From an uncultured Pelagibacteraceae bacterium (GTDB taxonomy: Bacteria > Pseudomonadota > Alphaproteobacteria > Pelagibacterales > Pelagibacteraceae): a stretch of DNA of 19,146 nt. The notes below the pieces were generated by a model. It ran no database searches. It saw nothing but the letters and a program-made list of their open reading frames with translations, and was not told where the DNA came from. Both the position numbers and the translations under genes were made by a program. Shown piece by piece: positions 8,702-17,405 of this stretch (positions are counted from its first letter, which is position 1; every line of letters starts with the position of its first letter). The stretch is taken from the NCBI GenBank assembly GCA_902557585.1, contig CACEBA010000013.1, positions 1-19,146 on the forward strand. The letters run 5' to 3'.

Positions 8702-9984
8702 TGATAATTCTTACCATGTTTGCAGTTTTATTATTTCTTCTATCAATAAATGTACCTATAGCTATTGGGCTAGCAGTTACAACTATTATTGCAATGGTTT
8801 TAAAAACTGGAACTAGTTTTTTAATTGATACTGCAATAGTTCTTTTTGATGGATCAATGAAATTTCCTTTGATTGCTATACCATTATTTATTCTTGCAGG
8901 CTCTATTATGAATAGTGCAGGTATATCAAGAAGATTAATTGCTTTTGCTTCTGCGCTTGTCGGATTCATTAAAGGTGGTCTAAGCATGATTAATATCGCA
9001 ACCTCAATGTTTTTTGCAGAAATTTCTGGATCAGCTGTTGCAGATGTTGCTGCATTAGGTTCAATTCTTATCCCAGCAATGAAGAAGAAAGGATATCCAG
9101 GAGCATTTGCTGCAGCAGTTACATCTTCGTCTGCATCTTTAGCAATTATCATACCGCCATCTATTCCTATGATTGTTTATGCGGTAATGTCTCAAAGTTC
9201 TGTAGTACAATTATTTGTTGCTGGAATAATACCTGGAGTAATAGGTGGATTTTTTTTGATGTTAGCAGCATATATAACAGCAAGAAAGAAAAATTTTCCA
9301 GTTGAAGAAACATTCAATATTCCGAATGTAAAGAAAACTGCAAAAGATGCAGCTTTAGCTTTTTTGTTACCTGTGATTATTTTGGGAGGTATTTTTGGAG
9401 GAGTTGTAACAGCGACAGAAGGTGCAGGTTTAGCAGTTGTAGCATCTTTAATAATTGGTTTTATCTACAAAGAAATTGATTTTAAAAGATTATATGAGTC
9501 AGCGACAGAAGGAGCAATTCAAACAGCTTCAGTCATGTTACTGGTAGCTGCCTCTGTACTTTTAGGTGAATTTTTAACTATTGAACAAAGTCCACAAAAG
9601 GTTGCTGAGTCAATTATAGATTTTACAAATAATAAATATGCAGTTTTAGCAATATTAAATGTATTTCTGTTGGTTATCGGTTTCTTTTTGCACTCAGTTG
9701 CAGCAATTATCCTGACTGTTCCAATAGTAATGCCTTTAGTTAACGCAGTTGGGATAGATCCTGTTCATTTTGGAATAATAGTGACTCTAAATTTAGCAAT
9801 TGGTCAACAAACACCACCAGTAGCCAGTGTATTGGTAACGGCATGTTCCGTTGCAAAAGCAGATATTTGGGACGTAACTAGAGAAAATATATCTTTTATA
9901 TGTGTTTTATTAATACTTTTACTTTTAGTAACATATGTACCTGCTATACCAATGACATTGGTTGAGTATTTTTATAGGAGCTAG
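8701..9984 (+). CDS. dctM: TRAP transporter large permease subunit, DctM family
   Basis: 427 residues, the normal length. It is hydrophobic throughout, with roughly a dozen membrane segments, from MIILTMFAVLLFLLSINVPI at the N-terminus to the ICVLLILLLLVTYVPAIP helix near the end. The duplicated re-entrant regions are recognisable: FAEISGSAVADVAALGSILI in the first half, and GQQTPPVASVL in the second. This is the ion-coupled channel subunit that moves the substrate across the inner membrane using a sodium or proton gradient. It is translationally coupled to dctQ by a one-base overlap. It ends one base before the crotonase start, and AGGAG just inside its 3' end serves as the next ribosome-binding site. 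Confidence 0.94.
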   Translation: MIILTMFAVLLFLLSINVPIAIGLAVTTIIAMVLKTGTSFLIDTAIVLFDGSMKFPLIAIPLFILAGSIMNSAGISRRLIAFASALVGFIKGGLSMINIATSMFFAEISGSAVADVAALGSILIPAMKKKGYPGAFAAAVTSSSASLAIIIPPSIPMIVYAVMSQSSVVQLFVAGIIPGVIGGFFLMLAAYITARKKNFPVEETFNIPNVKKTAKDAALAFLLPVIILGGIFGGVVTATEGAGLAVVASLIIGFIYKEIDFKRLYESATEGAIQTASVMLLVAASVLLGEFLTIEQSPQKVAESIIDFTNNKYAVLAILNVFLLVIGFFLHSVAAIILTVPIVMPLVNAVGIDPVHFGIIVTLNLAIGQQTPPVASVLVTACSVAKADIWDVTRENISFICVLLILLLLVTYVPAIPMTLVEYFYRS

Positions 9985-10767
9985 ATGAGTAAATTAATTA
10001 AACTAAATAAAAAAAATAATCATTTAGTTGAAGTTGTCATAAATAGATCTGAGAAATTAAATGCAATGACTAAACCAATGTGGATTGAGCTTGGTAAAAT
10101 TTTTAAAAATTTTTCTAAAAACAAAAATTTAAGATGTATAATTATTAGGGGTGAAGGTGGAAAATCTTTCTCTCCTGGAAACGATATTGGAGAGTTTAAA
10201 AAAGAGAGATCATCATCTAAACTAGCAAAATCCTATGGAAAATATTTACATGGAACTTTAGGTGCGATATTTAATTGTCCAATACCTACAGTTGCTTTAA
10301 TAGAGGGCATTTGTGTAGGTGGAGGTTTAGAAATTGCGGCTTGTTGCGATCTAAGAATATGTGGAAAAAGTTCCCGTTTTGGTATTCCTATTAAAAGACT
10401 AGGACTAACTATGGCTGCTAAAGAATTAGAAGTGTTACTTAGTGTAGCCAATTATTCTACTGCTATGGAAATTTTATTTGAGGGAAGAGTTTTTAGCGCA
10501 CAAGAAGCTTTAGAAAAAAGATTGGTAAACAAAGTTATTGATGACAAAGATGTAGAAAAGGAAGTTTATAAATCAGCAGAACTAATATGCGAAGGTGCTC
10601 CTAAGGTAGCAAGATGGCATAAGCAATTTGCAAGAAACATCTTAAAAAATGGTAAAGTCACTGAAAAGATAAATAATCTAGGATATAAATGTTACGATAC
10701 AGAGGACTTTAAAATTGGTTACAAATCTTTTTTAGATAAAATAAAACCAAAATTTAAAAATAAATAA
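9985..10767 (+). CDS. Enoyl-CoA hydratase/isomerase (crotonase) family protein
   Basis: 260 residues, full length for the family. The oxyanion-hole regions are present: SFSPGNDI (61-68), and GICVGGGLEIAACCDLRI (108-125). The catalytic Glu of hydratases on the second site (rat mitochondrial hydratase Glu164) aligns without gaps to Glu162 in AMEI, but the first (Glu144, in FGxPE) is replaced by Ile136 (FGIPI), and the usual PGxGGTQRL loop is replaced by TMAAKELEVL. So it handles an acyl-CoA, but plain enoyl-CoA hydration is doubtful; an isomerase, dehydratase, hydrolase or decarboxylase is possible. It is sandwiched between dctM (0-base gap) and the CoA-transferase (3-base gap), so its substrate is probably the CoA ester of the transported acid. 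Confidence 0.88.
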   Translation: MSKLIKLNKKNNHLVEVVINRSEKLNAMTKPMWIELGKIFKNFSKNKNLRCIIIRGEGGKSFSPGNDIGEFKKERSSSKLAKSYGKYLHGTLGAIFNCPIPTVALIEGICVGGGLEIAACCDLRICGKSSRFGIPIKRLGLTMAAKELEVLLSVANYSTAMEILFEGRVFSAQEALEKRLVNKVIDDKDVEKEVYKSAELICEGAPKVARWHKQFARNILKNGKVTEKINNLGYKCYDTEDFKIGYKSFLDKIKPKFKNK

Positions 10768-10770
10768 TTA

Positions 10771-11964
10771 ATGTCAGCATCGTTAAAGGGTATTCGGGTT
10801 TTAGAACTTGCACAAATTATGGCTGGTCCTACTTGTGGATTATTATTAGCTGATTTAGGTGCTGAAGTTATCAAAATTGAAAAAACACCTTCTGGAGATG
10901 ATACAAGAAATTTTCTTCCACCAGACATAAATGGAGAGTCGGCAGCTTTTATGATGATGAACAGAAACAAGAAAGGAATAGCTCTCAATTTAAAAGATAA
11001 AGATGGAATAGAAATTTTCAAAAGAATGATAAAAGATTCTGATGTGGTTTTAGAAAATTTTAGAAAAGGTACACTTGATAAACTAGGTGTTGGATATGAT
11101 GTAATATCAAAAATAAATCCCAAAATAATTTTATGCGAAATTTCTGGGTATGGGAGAACTGGACCATATGCAGATAAAGGTGGATTTGATTTAGTGGCTC
11201 AAGGTATGAGTGGCTTGATGAGTATAACTGGTGAAAGTAAAGAAAAACCACCAATGAAAGTTGGCGCTCCAATTACAGATATCACAGCTGGACTATTAGC
11301 TGCAAGCGGAATACTAGCAGCAATAATTCATAGAAACAAAACAGGTGAGGGTCAAAAAGTAGATACATCTTTATTTGAGGCGGGAATAGTTCACACTTAT
11401 TGGCAATCTGCAATTGCAGGAGCAACTGGAGAGTCACCTGGTCCATTAGGTTCGGCTCATCCTTTAACAGCTCCTTATCAGGCTTTTAAAACTAAAGACA
11501 AATGGATAACTATAGGAGCTTCAAACCAAAGTACCTGGCTTAAACTAATAAAAGCTATTGATAGAGAAGACCTCCAAGAAAATGAAAAATTTTCGTCAAA
11601 TTTAAATAGAAAAAAAAATTTAACAGAACTAGTTGAAATATTGACCACAGTGCTTTCTAAAAAAACTTCATCAGAGTGGTTAAAGATATTTGATGATAAT
11701 GGTTTCCCTTGCGGCCCAATAAATTCAATTACTGACATGTTTAAAGATCCTCAAACAATTGATCGTCAGATGATTTTAGAGGTAGATAATAAAAAAGCAG
11801 GAAAAAGTAAAGCTATTGGAATGCCAATTAAATTTTCAAAAAGTAAGACCGATAAATCAAAAGGTGCACCTAATCTTGGAGAACATACAAAAGAAATTAT
11901 GATTAATTTTGGTTATAAAGAAAAAGAGATAGAAGACTTTTATAGCAGAAAAATAATTCTTTAA
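10771..11964 (+). CDS. CaiB/BaiF family (class III) CoA-transferase
   Basis: 397 residues. The family start (GIRVLELAQIMAGPTCGLLL, about 7-26), the LADLGAEVIKIE stretch (26-37), the ENFRKGTLDKLG motif (95-106) and the catalytic aspartate Asp170 in APITDITAG are all present. Enzymes of this family move CoA between carboxylic acids, commonly from succinyl-CoA, through an aspartyl anhydride or thioester. Its place at the end of the transporter/crotonase run suggests it activates the imported acid. The stop (11962-11964) overlaps the stop of the opposing dehydrogenase by four bases, with no hairpin between them. The exact acids exchanged cannot be told from sequence. Confidence 0.92.
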   Translation: MSASLKGIRVLELAQIMAGPTCGLLLADLGAEVIKIEKTPSGDDTRNFLPPDINGESAAFMMMNRNKKGIALNLKDKDGIEIFKRMIKDSDVVLENFRKGTLDKLGVGYDVISKINPKIILCEISGYGRTGPYADKGGFDLVAQGMSGLMSITGESKEKPPMKVGAPITDITAGLLAASGILAAIIHRNKTGEGQKVDTSLFEAGIVHTYWQSAIAGATGESPGPLGSAHPLTAPYQAFKTKDKWITIGASNQSTWLKLIKAIDREDLQENEKFSSNLNRKKNLTELVEILTTVLSKKTSSEWLKIFDDNGFPCGPINSITDMFKDPQTIDRQMILEVDNKKAGKSKAIGMPIKFSKSKTDKSKGAPNLGEHTKEIMINFGYKEKEIEDFYSRKIIL

Positions 11965-14864
11965 TTTACAGTTTCAAAAATCTTAAATAATAGTTCTGAA
12001 ATATGTTTCCCTTTTTTTTGTGATAAGTCAGAGATTTGATGTCTACAACTAGTACCATTAGCAACTATAAAATCATTTCCATTACTGCTTTTTATACTTG
12101 GAATAAGTGAAAGATTAGCCATTTTTTTTGATACTTCATAATTTTTACTATCGTATCCAAATGATCCAGCCATACCACAACAACTTGATTCAATCATTTT
12201 GTTGTTAATTTTTAATTCTGATAAAAGATTTTTAAGTCCATTCATTCTATCTTGAGATTTTTGATGACAATGTCCATGAATTAATACATTTTGGTCAAAG
12301 TCGTTTATCTTAATATTCTTATTAATCTTTAATTGATCTAAAATAAATTCTTCTAGTAAATAAAAATTATTTTTAATTTTTTCTCTATTATTTATATTTT
12401 TTAATGACAAATACTCATCATTGAAAGTTAGCAGACAAGAGGGCTCAATACCAACAACTGGTAAATCATAATAATTGTTCTCTAAAATATAGTCGTTAAA
12501 TCGATTTAACTCTGAGGCTGCTTTATCTAACTGTCCATAGGAAATATATGTTCTACCACAACATAACGGCCTACTTAGATTATCTTTACCATAACTAGGT
12601 ATAATAGCTTGATAGCCAAATTTATTCAGTACTTTTATAGAGTAAATTAAATTTTTATTTTCAAAATTTATATTAAATGTGTCAGCAAATAAAATAACCT
12701 TATTCTCAGAGACTGGCTGGCTATTATAAATTTCTTTAAGAGCATCCTGACTTTGAACTTCAGGCATTTTTCGCTCTGTTGCAAAACCAAATTTGTTAAC
12801 TATAGTTGAAATTAATGGTAAGTTTTTAACTTTATTAAAAATAGGAGCAATAATTTTTAATAACCAGATAAGTCTTGGCATATCAGATATAACTCTATCT
12901 TTAATAGGCATACTAAATTTTTTATAGTAGTGGGAAAGAAATTCACTTTTCATTTTAGCCATATCAACTGACATTGGACATTCTCTTTGACAAGCTTTAC
13001 AACTTACACAAAGCTCCATAGTTTCATACATATCCTTAGATGCAAAAGATCCTTCAGGTAGTTGATTGGATAAAGCCAATCTAAGTGTATTTGCTCTGCC
13101 TCTTACCAGATCTTTTTCATCTTTTGTAACACGGTATGATGGGCACATTACTCCTGAATCTAGTTTTCTACATGCACCATTATTATTGCACATTTCAACA
13201 GCATCAGAAAATTGACCCCAATTTGACCAATCGTAATGTGTATTAATGTTATTTGCTTGATACCCAGACTTATATCTCATCAATGATCTATCATTAGATT
13301 TATATGGTCTAACAATTTTACCAGGATTTAGAAGGTTTTTATTATCAAATGTATCTTTAATTTCCTCAAACGCATTTATAATTTTTTTACCAAACATCAT
13401 CTCATGAAATTCTGATCTAACTATCCCGTCACCATGCTCACCAGAGTGAGAGCCTTTATAATTTTTTACCATTTCAAAAGCTTCTTGAGAAATAGATTTC
13501 ATATTTTTAATATCTACATCAGATTTCATATTTAATACTGGTCTTATATGAAGCGTTCCCACGGATGCATGAGCATAAAACATTCCACTAGTATTATATT
13601 TTTTAAATATTTCTTTTAATCTTGCTGTGTATTCGGCTAAATGATCTAGAGATACCGCACAATCTTCTATAAAAGCCACAGGTTTTTTATCACCTTTCAT
13701 TGACATTAAAATATTTAATCCTGCTTTTCTTATTTCAAAAACTTCTTTTTGTTCAGATAAATTTGTAAAATAAGCAAATTGATTTTTCTTATTTTGATTT
13801 AGAACTAAATACTCAAGATCTTTAATTTTTTTTTCATAGATATTTTTTTCATTATCTATAAATTCAACCATAAGAACTGCTTCAGGATTTCCTTTAATAT
13901 ATTTTTTAATACCTCCAGCATACATAGGTATTTCTCTTGCTAGATTTAATAAATTTTGATCCATTAATTCCACACAAGTGGGTTTTAATCTTACAATTTC
14001 TTTTGCTAATTCCATAGCTTGGTGAAAATTATCAAAGTAACATACACCAAGTATTTTATTCTTAGGAATCTCAGATAATCTTAACTTTATTTTATTAAAT
14101 AAAGATAATGTCCCCTCTGATCCAACTAAAAGATTAGATGAGTTAAATCCATTTGGATCTATTAAATCTATATTATATCCTCCAACCCTTCTTTGGGTTG
14201 TAGGCCAATTATCCTTAATATCACTAGCAACCTTTTGTCTTACGTCAATAAACTTATCAATAATTTTATAAAGTCTATCTTGGTTATTTTTTCTCTCTAA
14301 ATAATTTTTTTCAATTTGATCAAATGTAAAAATCGAACCATCATCTAATATTGCTTCAATAGCCAACACATTATGTACCATATTTCCGTAATACAATGAT
14401 CTTGAACCACAGGAATTGTTGGCTGACATTCCCCCAATAGTTGCTCTGCTACTAGTAGATACATCCACAGGAAACCATAACCCAAAAGGTTTCAAATATT
14501 CATTTAAATGATCAAGAACGACACCAGGCTCTACCCAAACATATTTATCTTTAACGTTGAGCTCTAAGATCTTATTTTGGTGTTTACTATAATCAAGAAC
14601 TACACTTTCACCTACTGTTTGACCACATTGAGAACTTCCACCACCTCTTGCTAGTAAAGGAATAGAATTTTTTTGTGAGTAATTCATTATATTTAATACA
14701 TCATTCGTATCTTTTGGAAGAACTACTCCTAGAGGCTTTATCTGATAAACAGAAGCGTCTGTGCTATATCTTCCACGTGAAAATTCATCAAATAAGGTTT
14801 TACCACTAACTTTGCTACTTATTTCTTTGCCAATTTTCTGTATCTGTTCTGGACTAAAACTCAT
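11961..14864 (-). CDS. Fused FAD-linked oxidase/iron-sulfur D-2-hydroxyacid dehydrogenase (YdiJ/GlcD-GlcF type)
   Basis: 967 residues. Domain order: FAD-binding domain (about 45-265, with RGGGSSQCGQ and IGGMSANNSCGSRS); FAD-oxidase C-terminal domain (about 270-520, with HASVGTLHIRP at 432-442, SGEHGDGIVR at 474-483 and NPGKIV at 513-518); a cysteine-rich region with Cys559, Cys565 and Cys574 then a ferredoxin-type CVSCKACQRECP (Cys619, 622, 625, 629); and two CCG domains (CCG at 768-770 and 895-897, with HGHCHQK at 863-869). This architecture oxidises D-2-hydroxy acids such as D-lactate, glycolate or D-2-hydroxyglutarate and passes electrons to the quinone pool at the inner membrane. E. coli YdiJ is a similar fusion. 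It lies 21 bases downstream of the racemase-family gene, in one likely operon. This is the only complete copy in the window. Confidence 0.92.
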   Translation of the reverse strand: MSFSPEQIQKIGKEISSKVSGKTLFDEFSRGRYSTDASVYQIKPLGVVLPKDTNDVLNIMNYSQKNSIPLLARGGGSSQCGQTVGESVVLDYSKHQNKILELNVKDKYVWVEPGVVLDHLNEYLKPFGLWFPVDVSTSSRATIGGMSANNSCGSRSLYYGNMVHNVLAIEAILDDGSIFTFDQIEKNYLERKNNQDRLYKIIDKFIDVRQKVASDIKDNWPTTQRRVGGYNIDLIDPNGFNSSNLLVGSEGTLSLFNKIKLRLSEIPKNKILGVCYFDNFHQAMELAKEIVRLKPTCVELMDQNLLNLAREIPMYAGGIKKYIKGNPEAVLMVEFIDNEKNIYEKKIKDLEYLVLNQNKKNQFAYFTNLSEQKEVFEIRKAGLNILMSMKGDKKPVAFIEDCAVSLDHLAEYTARLKEIFKKYNTSGMFYAHASVGTLHIRPVLNMKSDVDIKNMKSISQEAFEMVKNYKGSHSGEHGDGIVRSEFHEMMFGKKIINAFEEIKDTFDNKNLLNPGKIVRPYKSNDRSLMRYKSGYQANNINTHYDWSNWGQFSDAVEMCNNNGACRKLDSGVMCPSYRVTKDEKDLVRGRANTLRLALSNQLPEGSFASKDMYETMELCVSCKACQRECPMSVDMAKMKSEFLSHYYKKFSMPIKDRVISDMPRLIWLLKIIAPIFNKVKNLPLISTIVNKFGFATERKMPEVQSQDALKEIYNSQPVSENKVILFADTFNINFENKNLIYSIKVLNKFGYQAIIPSYGKDNLSRPLCCGRTYISYGQLDKAASELNRFNDYILENNYYDLPVVGIEPSCLLTFNDEYLSLKNINNREKIKNNFYLLEEFILDQLKINKNIKINDFDQNVLIHGHCHQKSQDRMNGLKNLLSELKINNKMIESSCCGMAGSFGYDSKNYEVSKKMANLSLIPSIKSSNGNDFIVANGTSCRHQISDLSQKKGKHISELLFKIFETVN

Positions 14865-14885
14865 TAAACTTAATTAATGGTTTAT

Positions 14886-16037
14886 TTATTTTTTGTAAAC
14901 TAATTTACCGAACTTTTTTAACGCGGTTTCTGAAACCTCAAATCCTAACCCTGGATTTTCGTTTAAATATATCCAACCATTACTCATTTTATGGACATTT
15001 TCGAATAACTCTGATTGTAAAGGATCTCTTTCATTATCAAATGACTCAACAATTCTTCCAGATGGAGATGATGCAACTAAAGGTGCATGAATATAGCAAT
15101 CATGGTGAGGCGCTATATCAATGTGGTTGATCTCACATAAAGCTGAAAGCTTTTTACCATTAGTAAAACCACCAAACATTGTACAGTCAAATTGTAATAT
15201 TTGTATTGCGTCCTCCTCAATCATGGATCTACATCCATAAATTGTTACTTCACTTTCACCACCTGACAAAGGTATTTCGGTTTGTTTAGATAAAAGTTTT
15301 AAATTTCTCCTATCATCTTCCCATCTTACAGGTTCTTCAATCCAAGTGGGTTTAAATTTTTTAAATTCATTAACTCCTTCTACTGCTGTTACTAAATCCC
15401 AAGCTCTATTAACATCAATCATTAAATTTTTTTGACTACCAATTTCATCTCTTATTATCTCTAATCTTTTTGCATCTTCCTTAATACTCAATCCACCAAC
15501 TTTCACTTTAAAACTTTGATGCCCAATTTCGATTAATTTTTTTAATTCATCTCTTAATTCTTTCTCATCCTTACCATCTCTATAATAAGCACAAGTTACA
15601 TAAACTGGAATTTTATTTCTGAACCCACCAAATAATTTATACAATGGAATATTTGCGGCTTTACCAATTAAGTCCCAACAAGCGATATCCAAGGCTGCTG
15701 AAATTCTTATTAAAGCTTCTCTGCTCCAACCTTTTTCACTGCTAATTTTTGTATCTGTTAATTTAAAAATTTTATTATATATTTTCTCAGGACAAAATGG
15801 ATCCTCACCAATAATTAAATTTTGTAATCCGTTTTTAAATGGTTTGATAATTGGCGTTATGTCTGTATAGCTTGTCGCCATTCCAAAACCTGAATTACCA
15901 TTCTTAGTTTTTATCTTTATTAAAAGTTCATTAGCAGTTGGGACAATGAAATGACTAACCCAATGAGGTTTAACATCATTTGGATTACTGAGAGTGTAAA
16001 CCTCTAAACTGTCTATTAAATTACTACTATTTGTCAT
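14886..16037 (-). CDS. Mandelate racemase/muconate lactonizing enzyme family protein (acid-sugar dehydratase or racemase)
   Basis: 383 residues, enolase superfamily: an N-terminal capping domain (about 1-135) and a TIM barrel. The active site aligns with mandelate racemase at a near-constant offset: Lys177/Lys179 (KVKV), metal ligands Asp208 (DVNRAW), Glu234 (WIEEP) and Glu261 (SGGESE), the Asp284-His311 pair (FDCTMFGG and APHH) and Glu331. With both the Lys base and the His/Asp dyad retained, the enzyme should enolise a 2-hydroxy acid. Most characterised relatives dehydrate acid sugars to 2-keto-3-deoxy acids; some racemise. The gene probably forms an operon with the dehydrogenase 21 bases downstream and starts 45 bases from the divergent aminotransferase. 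Substrate not determinable. Confidence 0.92.
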   Translation of the reverse strand: MTNSSNLIDSLEVYTLSNPNDVKPHWVSHFIVPTANELLIKIKTKNGNSGFGMATSYTDITPIIKPFKNGLQNLIIGEDPFCPEKIYNKIFKLTDTKISSEKGWSREALIRISAALDIACWDLIGKAANIPLYKLFGGFRNKIPVYVTCAYYRDGKDEKELRDELKKLIEIGHQSFKVKVGGLSIKEDAKRLEIIRDEIGSQKNLMIDVNRAWDLVTAVEGVNEFKKFKPTWIEEPVRWEDDRRNLKLLSKQTEIPLSGGESEVTIYGCRSMIEEDAIQILQFDCTMFGGFTNGKKLSALCEINHIDIAPHHDCYIHAPLVASSPSGRIVESFDNERDPLQSELFENVHKMSNGWIYLNENPGLGFEVSETALKKFGKLVYKK

Positions 16038-16048
16038 ACATTAAAAAT

Positions 16049-16095
16049 TTGATTATGTAATTTCTTTAGCATATACAGCGTTATGGCAATATCAA
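16049..16095. promoter_or_regulatory. Overlapping divergent promoters in a 45-bp intergenic region
   Basis: Plus strand, toward the aminotransferase: TTGATT (16049-16054), 17 bases, TATACA (16072-16077). The expected transcription start, about 6-7 bases on, falls on the ATG at 16083, so the mRNA would have no leader, and no Shine-Dalgarno is seen. Minus strand, toward the racemase-family gene: TTGATA (16095-16090, inside the aminotransferase coding sequence), 16 bases, TATGCT (16073-16068), with a leader of about 25 bases. The -10 boxes overlap at 16072-16073. Confidence 0.5.
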
Positions 16096-17255
16096 ATAAT
16101 ATAAGAGCTGGTCGACATTTTTTACAAATTCCAGGACCAACCAATGTTCCGGACAGAGTGTTAAGGGCAATGGACTATCCGACTATGGATCATAGAGGTC
16201 CAGATTTTGCAGATTTAGGCCTAAGAGTATTAGATAGAATAAAATTAATTTTTAAAACATCTGAACCAGTGATTATATTTCCTGCTTCTGGCACAGGTGC
16301 GTGGGAAGCTGCCATTGTAAATACTTTAAGTGCTGGAGATAAAATATTAATGTTTGAAACAGGTCATTTCTCAACTCTTTGGTATGATATTGCTGATAAA
16401 TTCAAATTAAAAATAGATTTTGTAAAAGGTGATTGGAGAACTGGAGTTGATCCTAATATTGTAGAACAAAAGTTAAAAGAAGATAAAGATAACAAAATTA
16501 AAGCGGTTTGTGCAGTTCATAACGAAACCTCCACAGGTGTTACTAGTAGAATCGGAGAAATTAGAAAAGCCATGGATAATGCAAATCATCCTGCACTATT
16601 GTTTGTAGATACTATATCATCATTAGGATCTATTGATTATAAACATGAAGAATGGAAAGTAGATGTTACCGTTGGCGGATCTCAAAAAGGTCTATTATTA
16701 CCTCCCGGATTATCTTTTAATGCAATTAGCTCTAAAGCTATAGAAGCATATAAAGTTTCAGATTTACCCAAGTCTTATTGGGATTGGGAACCAATGTTAG
16801 AAAATAATAAAAAAGGATATTTTCCATATACTCCTGCTACTAATTTATTATATGGTTTAGATGAAGCTATTAATATGCTTACAGAAGAAGGTTTAGAAAA
16901 TGTTTTTGCTAGACACAAAAGATTTGCAGAGGCTACACGTATAGCAGTTAATTCTTGGGGTTTAGAAATACTATGTAAAAATCCTTCTGAATATTCAGAC
17001 TCATTGACAGCAGTTCTTGTTCCTGATGGTCATGATGCAGATTTTTTAAGAAAGACTATTTTGGATAATTACAACATGTCATTAGGTACTGGACTTGCAA
17101 AAGTTGCTGGAAAAGTTTTTAGAATTGGTCATTTAGGAGATTTTAATGAATTAATGTTAGCAGGGACTTTAGCTGGTGTTGAAATGGGTTTGATGAAATC
17201 AAAAATACCATACCAAAAAGGTGGTATTCTAAAGGCTCTAGAGTATCTTTGCTAA
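16083..17255 (+). CDS. Class V aminotransferase, serine-glyoxylate/alanine-glyoxylate type
   Basis: 390 residues, PLP fold type I. Features: PGPTNVPDRVL from residue 17, the cofactor phosphate region ASGTGAWEAA (68-77), HNETSTG (146-152), Asp176 that pairs with the pyridine nitrogen, and Lys202 (GGSQKG) that forms the Schiff base. In this family serine (or alanine) donates the amino group to glyoxylate, giving glycine and hydroxypyruvate (or pyruvate); some members act on other 2-oxo acids or phosphonates. In a SAR11-like cell it could feed glycine from glyoxylate. It diverges from the racemase-family/dehydrogenase pair through a shared promoter region, which suggests linked control, and ends 150 bases before tRNA-Val. 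Those 150 bases hold the tRNA promoter and otherwise AT-rich DNA with no clear terminator. Confidence 0.92.
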   Translation: MAISNNIRAGRHFLQIPGPTNVPDRVLRAMDYPTMDHRGPDFADLGLRVLDRIKLIFKTSEPVIIFPASGTGAWEAAIVNTLSAGDKILMFETGHFSTLWYDIADKFKLKIDFVKGDWRTGVDPNIVEQKLKEDKDNKIKAVCAVHNETSTGVTSRIGEIRKAMDNANHPALLFVDTISSLGSIDYKHEEWKVDVTVGGSQKGLLLPPGLSFNAISSKAIEAYKVSDLPKSYWDWEPMLENNKKGYFPYTPATNLLYGLDEAINMLTEEGLENVFARHKRFAEATRIAVNSWGLEILCKNPSEYSDSLTAVLVPDGHDADFLRKTILDNYNMSLGTGLAKVAGKVFRIGHLGDFNELMLAGTLAGVEMGLMKSKIPYQKGGILKALEYLC

Positions 17256-17358
17256 TTTTAGAATAAAAAATTATACTTATTTCAATCGTTATGTTTATTT
17301 TCTATTCATTTGTTAAAAATAATTCTAAATAATACCAGTTTAAAAGGATAATTTCTAA

Positions 17359-17387
17359 TTGATAGAAATCTTAAATAAGTATATAAA
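17359..17387 (+). promoter_or_regulatory. sigma70-type promoter of the tRNA-Val/tRNA-Asp unit
   Basis: TTGATA (17359-17364), 17-base spacer, TATAAA (17382-17387). The start would be near 17394, about 12 bases before the mature tRNA-Val 5' end. Spacing is ideal and both hexamers match four or five consensus positions. Confidence 0.65.
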
Positions 17388-17405
17388 ACAGCGTATTTTT
17401 GGTCA

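Noticed and set aside
8613..9152. 179-residue minus-strand open frame across dctQ/dctM
   Set aside because: It mirrors the hydrophobic, alanine-rich coding of dctM and has no recognisable domain of its own.
10719..11272. Minus-strand open frames inside the CoA-transferase gene
   Set aside because: They lie opposite a well-supported gene with intact motifs and show no family features.
17257..17329. TTTAGAAT ... ATTCTAAA inverted repeat after the aminotransferase as a terminator
   Set aside because: The 8-bp AT-rich arms are separated by 57 bases; such repeats are expected by chance in DNA of this composition.
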